Assembly: GCA_023424135.1 (NCBI GenBank)
Contig: JAFAEH010000048.1
Location: forward strand, 1-7,259
From: Actinomycetes bacterium
Lineage (GTDB): Bacteria; Actinomycetota; Actinomycetes; Actinomycetales; Cellulomonadaceae
Direction of reading: 5' to 3'
Length of the DNA stretch: 7,259 nucleotides
The stretch's first letter is position 1; every line of letters starts with the position of its first letter. A model generated the notes under the pieces. That model did no database searches. It saw only the letters and a program-made list of their open reading frames with translations, and had not been told where the DNA came from. Below are positions 5,698-7,259 of the stretch, piece after piece. A program made the position numbers and the translations under genes.

Positions 5698-7259
5698 GCG
5701 CGGCACGCCGCCCCGTCGCCCCCGCCCACTCTCCCCAGCACCCCTCGTCGTCGGCTGCGCAGCAGCTGCCGCCGGCGTTCCCCGCGCGTGCGCCGTGGGG
5801 TGCTGCCGGGAGCCTGCGGGCGTGGCAGGCGGAGGCCATCGAGCAGTACCGCGAGCGCTCGCCGCGCGACTTCCTCGCGGTCGCGACGCCCGGGGCGGGC
5901 AAGACGACGTTCGCGCTGCGCATCGCCACCGAGCTCCTCGAGGCGCGCGTCGTGCGGCGCGTCACGGTGGTCGCCCCGACCGAGCACCTGAAGAAGCAGT
6001 GGGCCGACGCCGCGGCGCGCGTCGGCATCCGGCTCGACCCGCGGTTCTCCAACGCGCAGGGGCGTCACGGCGCCGGGTTCGACGGGGTCGCGGTGACGTA
6101 CGCGCAGGTCGCGAGCAAGCCCGCGCTGCACGCGGCGCGCACGACGGCGGAGCGCACGCTCGTCATCCTCGACGAGGTGCACCACGGCGGTGACGCGCTG
6201 TCGTGGGGCGACGCGGTGCGCGAGGCGTTCGAGGGGGCGACGCGCCGGCTCGCGCTGACGGGCACGCCGTTCCGCTCCGACACCGCACCGATCCCGTTCG
6301 TGACGTACGCGCCCGACGGGCAGGGGATCCGCCGCTCGCTCGCGGACTACACCTACGGGTACGGCGACGCGCTGCGCGACCACGTCGTGCGGCCCGTGAT
6401 CTTCCTGTCCTACTCGGGCTCGATGCGCTGGCGCACCAAGGCGGGCGACGAGGTCTCGGCGCGGCTCGGTGAGCCCCTGACCAAGGACATGACGTCGCAG
6501 GCGTGGCGCACGGCGCTCGACCCGGACGGCGAGTGGATCCCGGCGGTGATCGCCGCGGCCGACCGTCGGCTCACCGAGGTGCGTCGTGCGGTGCCCGACG
6601 CGGGCGCCATGATCATCGCGACCGACCAGACCGACGCGCGCGCGTACGCGGGCCACATCGCGCGCATCACCGGGCAGTCGGCGACCGTCGTGCTGTCCGA
6701 CGACGACGGTGCGAGCGACCGCATCGAGGAGTTCGCCGCGAGCGACTCGCGCTGGCTGGTCGCCGTGCGGATGGTCTCCGAGGGTGTCGACGTGCCGCGT
6801 CTGGCCGTCGGGGTCTACGCGACGAGCACGTCGACCCCGCTGTTCTTCGCGCAGGCGGTCGGGCGGTTCGTGCGTGCCCGCAAGCGCGGCGAGACGGCAT
6901 CGGTGTTCCTGCCGAGCGTGCCCCACCTGCTCGAGCTCGCGAACGGGCTCGAGCTCGAGCGCGACCACGCGCTGGACCGACCGCTCACCGCGGAGGAGCA
7001 GGGCGAGGGGTTCAACCCCGAGGACGCCCTGCTCGCCGAGGCGAACCGCGAGGACAAGGCGTCGGGGGAGCTCGTCCAGGGCTCGTTCGAGGCGCTCGAG
7101 GCGCAGGCGTCGTTCGACCGCGTGCTGTTCGACGGCGGCGAGTTCGGCACGGGTGCGGACGTCGGGTCGGACGAGGAGCTCGACTTCCTCGGCCTCCCCG
7201 GACTCCTCGACGCCGACCAGGTCACCACGCTCCTGCGCCAGCGTCAGGCCGACCAGATC
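5694..7259 (+). CDS. DEAD/DEAH-type superfamily 2 helicase (3' end outside the window)
   Basis: The frame is open from GTG 5694 through the window end, giving 522 residues with no stop, so the gene is partial. A disordered Ala/Pro/Gln-rich start (1-40) leads to LRAWQAEAI, the Q-like entry of ResIII-type helicases. Motif I is ATPGAGKTT at 64-72 (K70), motif II DEVHH at 160-164 and motif III TGTPFR at 189-194. The second RecA domain holds SEGVDVP at 362-368 (motif V) and QAVGRFVRAR at 387-396 (motif VI with arginine finger R391 or R394). All core motifs are intact, so ATP-dependent DNA or RNA translocation is expected. After about 400 the sequence becomes acidic and helical. No nuclease, methylase or specificity gene is in view, so a restriction system is not supported. 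GTG 5694 overlaps the DUF3039 stop; no later ATG/GTG precedes motif I. Substrate and pathway are unknown. Confidence 0.92.
   Translation, partial: MSAARRPVAPAHSPQHPSSSAAQQLPPAFPARAPWGAAGSLRAWQAEAIEQYRERSPRDFLAVATPGAGKTTFALRIATELLEARVVRRVTVVAPTEHLKKQWADAAARVGIRLDPRFSNAQGRHGAGFDGVAVTYAQVASKPALHAARTTAERTLVILDEVHHGGDALSWGDAVREAFEGATRRLALTGTPFRSDTAPIPFVTYAPDGQGIRRSLADYTYGYGDALRDHVVRPVIFLSYSGSMRWRTKAGDEVSARLGEPLTKDMTSQAWRTALDPDGEWIPAVIAAADRRLTEVRRAVPDAGAMIIATDQTDARAYAGHIARITGQSATVVLSDDDGASDRIEEFAASDSRWLVAVRMVSEGVDVPRLAVGVYATSTSTPLFFAQAVGRFVRARKRGETASVFLPSVPHLLELANGLELERDHALDRPLTAEEQGEGFNPEDALLAEANREDKASGELVQGSFEALEAQASFDRVLFDGGEFGTGADVGSDEELDFLGLPGLLDADQVTTLLRQRQADQI

Noticed and set aside
6928..6960. 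CTCGAGCTCG-type repeated tract
   Set aside because: It is explained by alternating Leu-Glu codons in the helicase (LELANGLELE) and looks like coding sequence only.
5694..7259. Helicase as part of a restriction-modification or defence system
   Set aside because: It has ResIII-like helicase motifs, but no methylase, nuclease or specificity subunit is visible, and the coupling to DUF3039 points to a conserved housekeeping pair. The 3' end and downstream genes are not in view, so this is not excluded outright.

Overview
The window is very GC-rich, gene-dense DNA with strong G/C bias at third codon positions, GTG starts and stop/start overlaps. These features, together with the DUF3039-helicase pair, point to a high-GC actinobacterium. 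A member of the Cellulomonadaceae or a close relative is the best guess, but this is inference without any database search.

Layout. (1) Positions 114-3801, plus strand: a compact operon of two sugar ABC-transporter permeases (CUT1 family, MalF/MalG type), a ROK-family sugar kinase and glucosamine-6-phosphate deaminase (nagB). The gaps are +3 nt or overlaps of 1-4 nt. Together they read as import and catabolism of an amino sugar or its oligomer: the permeases bring it in, the kinase phosphorylates it, and NagB converts glucosamine-6-P to fructose-6-P and ammonia. The solute-binding protein probably lies just upstream of the window. No ATPase and no deacetylase (NagA) is present here. A hairpin sits just before the first permease. 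(2) Positions 3831-5218, minus strand: a two-gene operon that converges on nagB. It encodes a seven-segment membrane protein of no recognised family, followed by a short YtrA-type GntR repressor with an ATGA overlap. A perfect 8-bp-arm inverted repeat lies just upstream of the membrane gene and is a good candidate for the repressor's own operator. (3) Positions 5320-7259, plus strand: a DUF3039 protein with a possible zinc site, probably translated from a leaderless mRNA, overlapping the start of an SF2 DEAD/DEAH-type helicase that runs off the window end.

Most of this is ordinary actinobacterial content. The two parts of unknown function that deserve attention are the membrane-protein/GntR module with its operator, and the DUF3039-helicase cassette. 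No RNA genes, mobile elements, CRISPR arrays or intergenic stretches above about 115 bases were seen.
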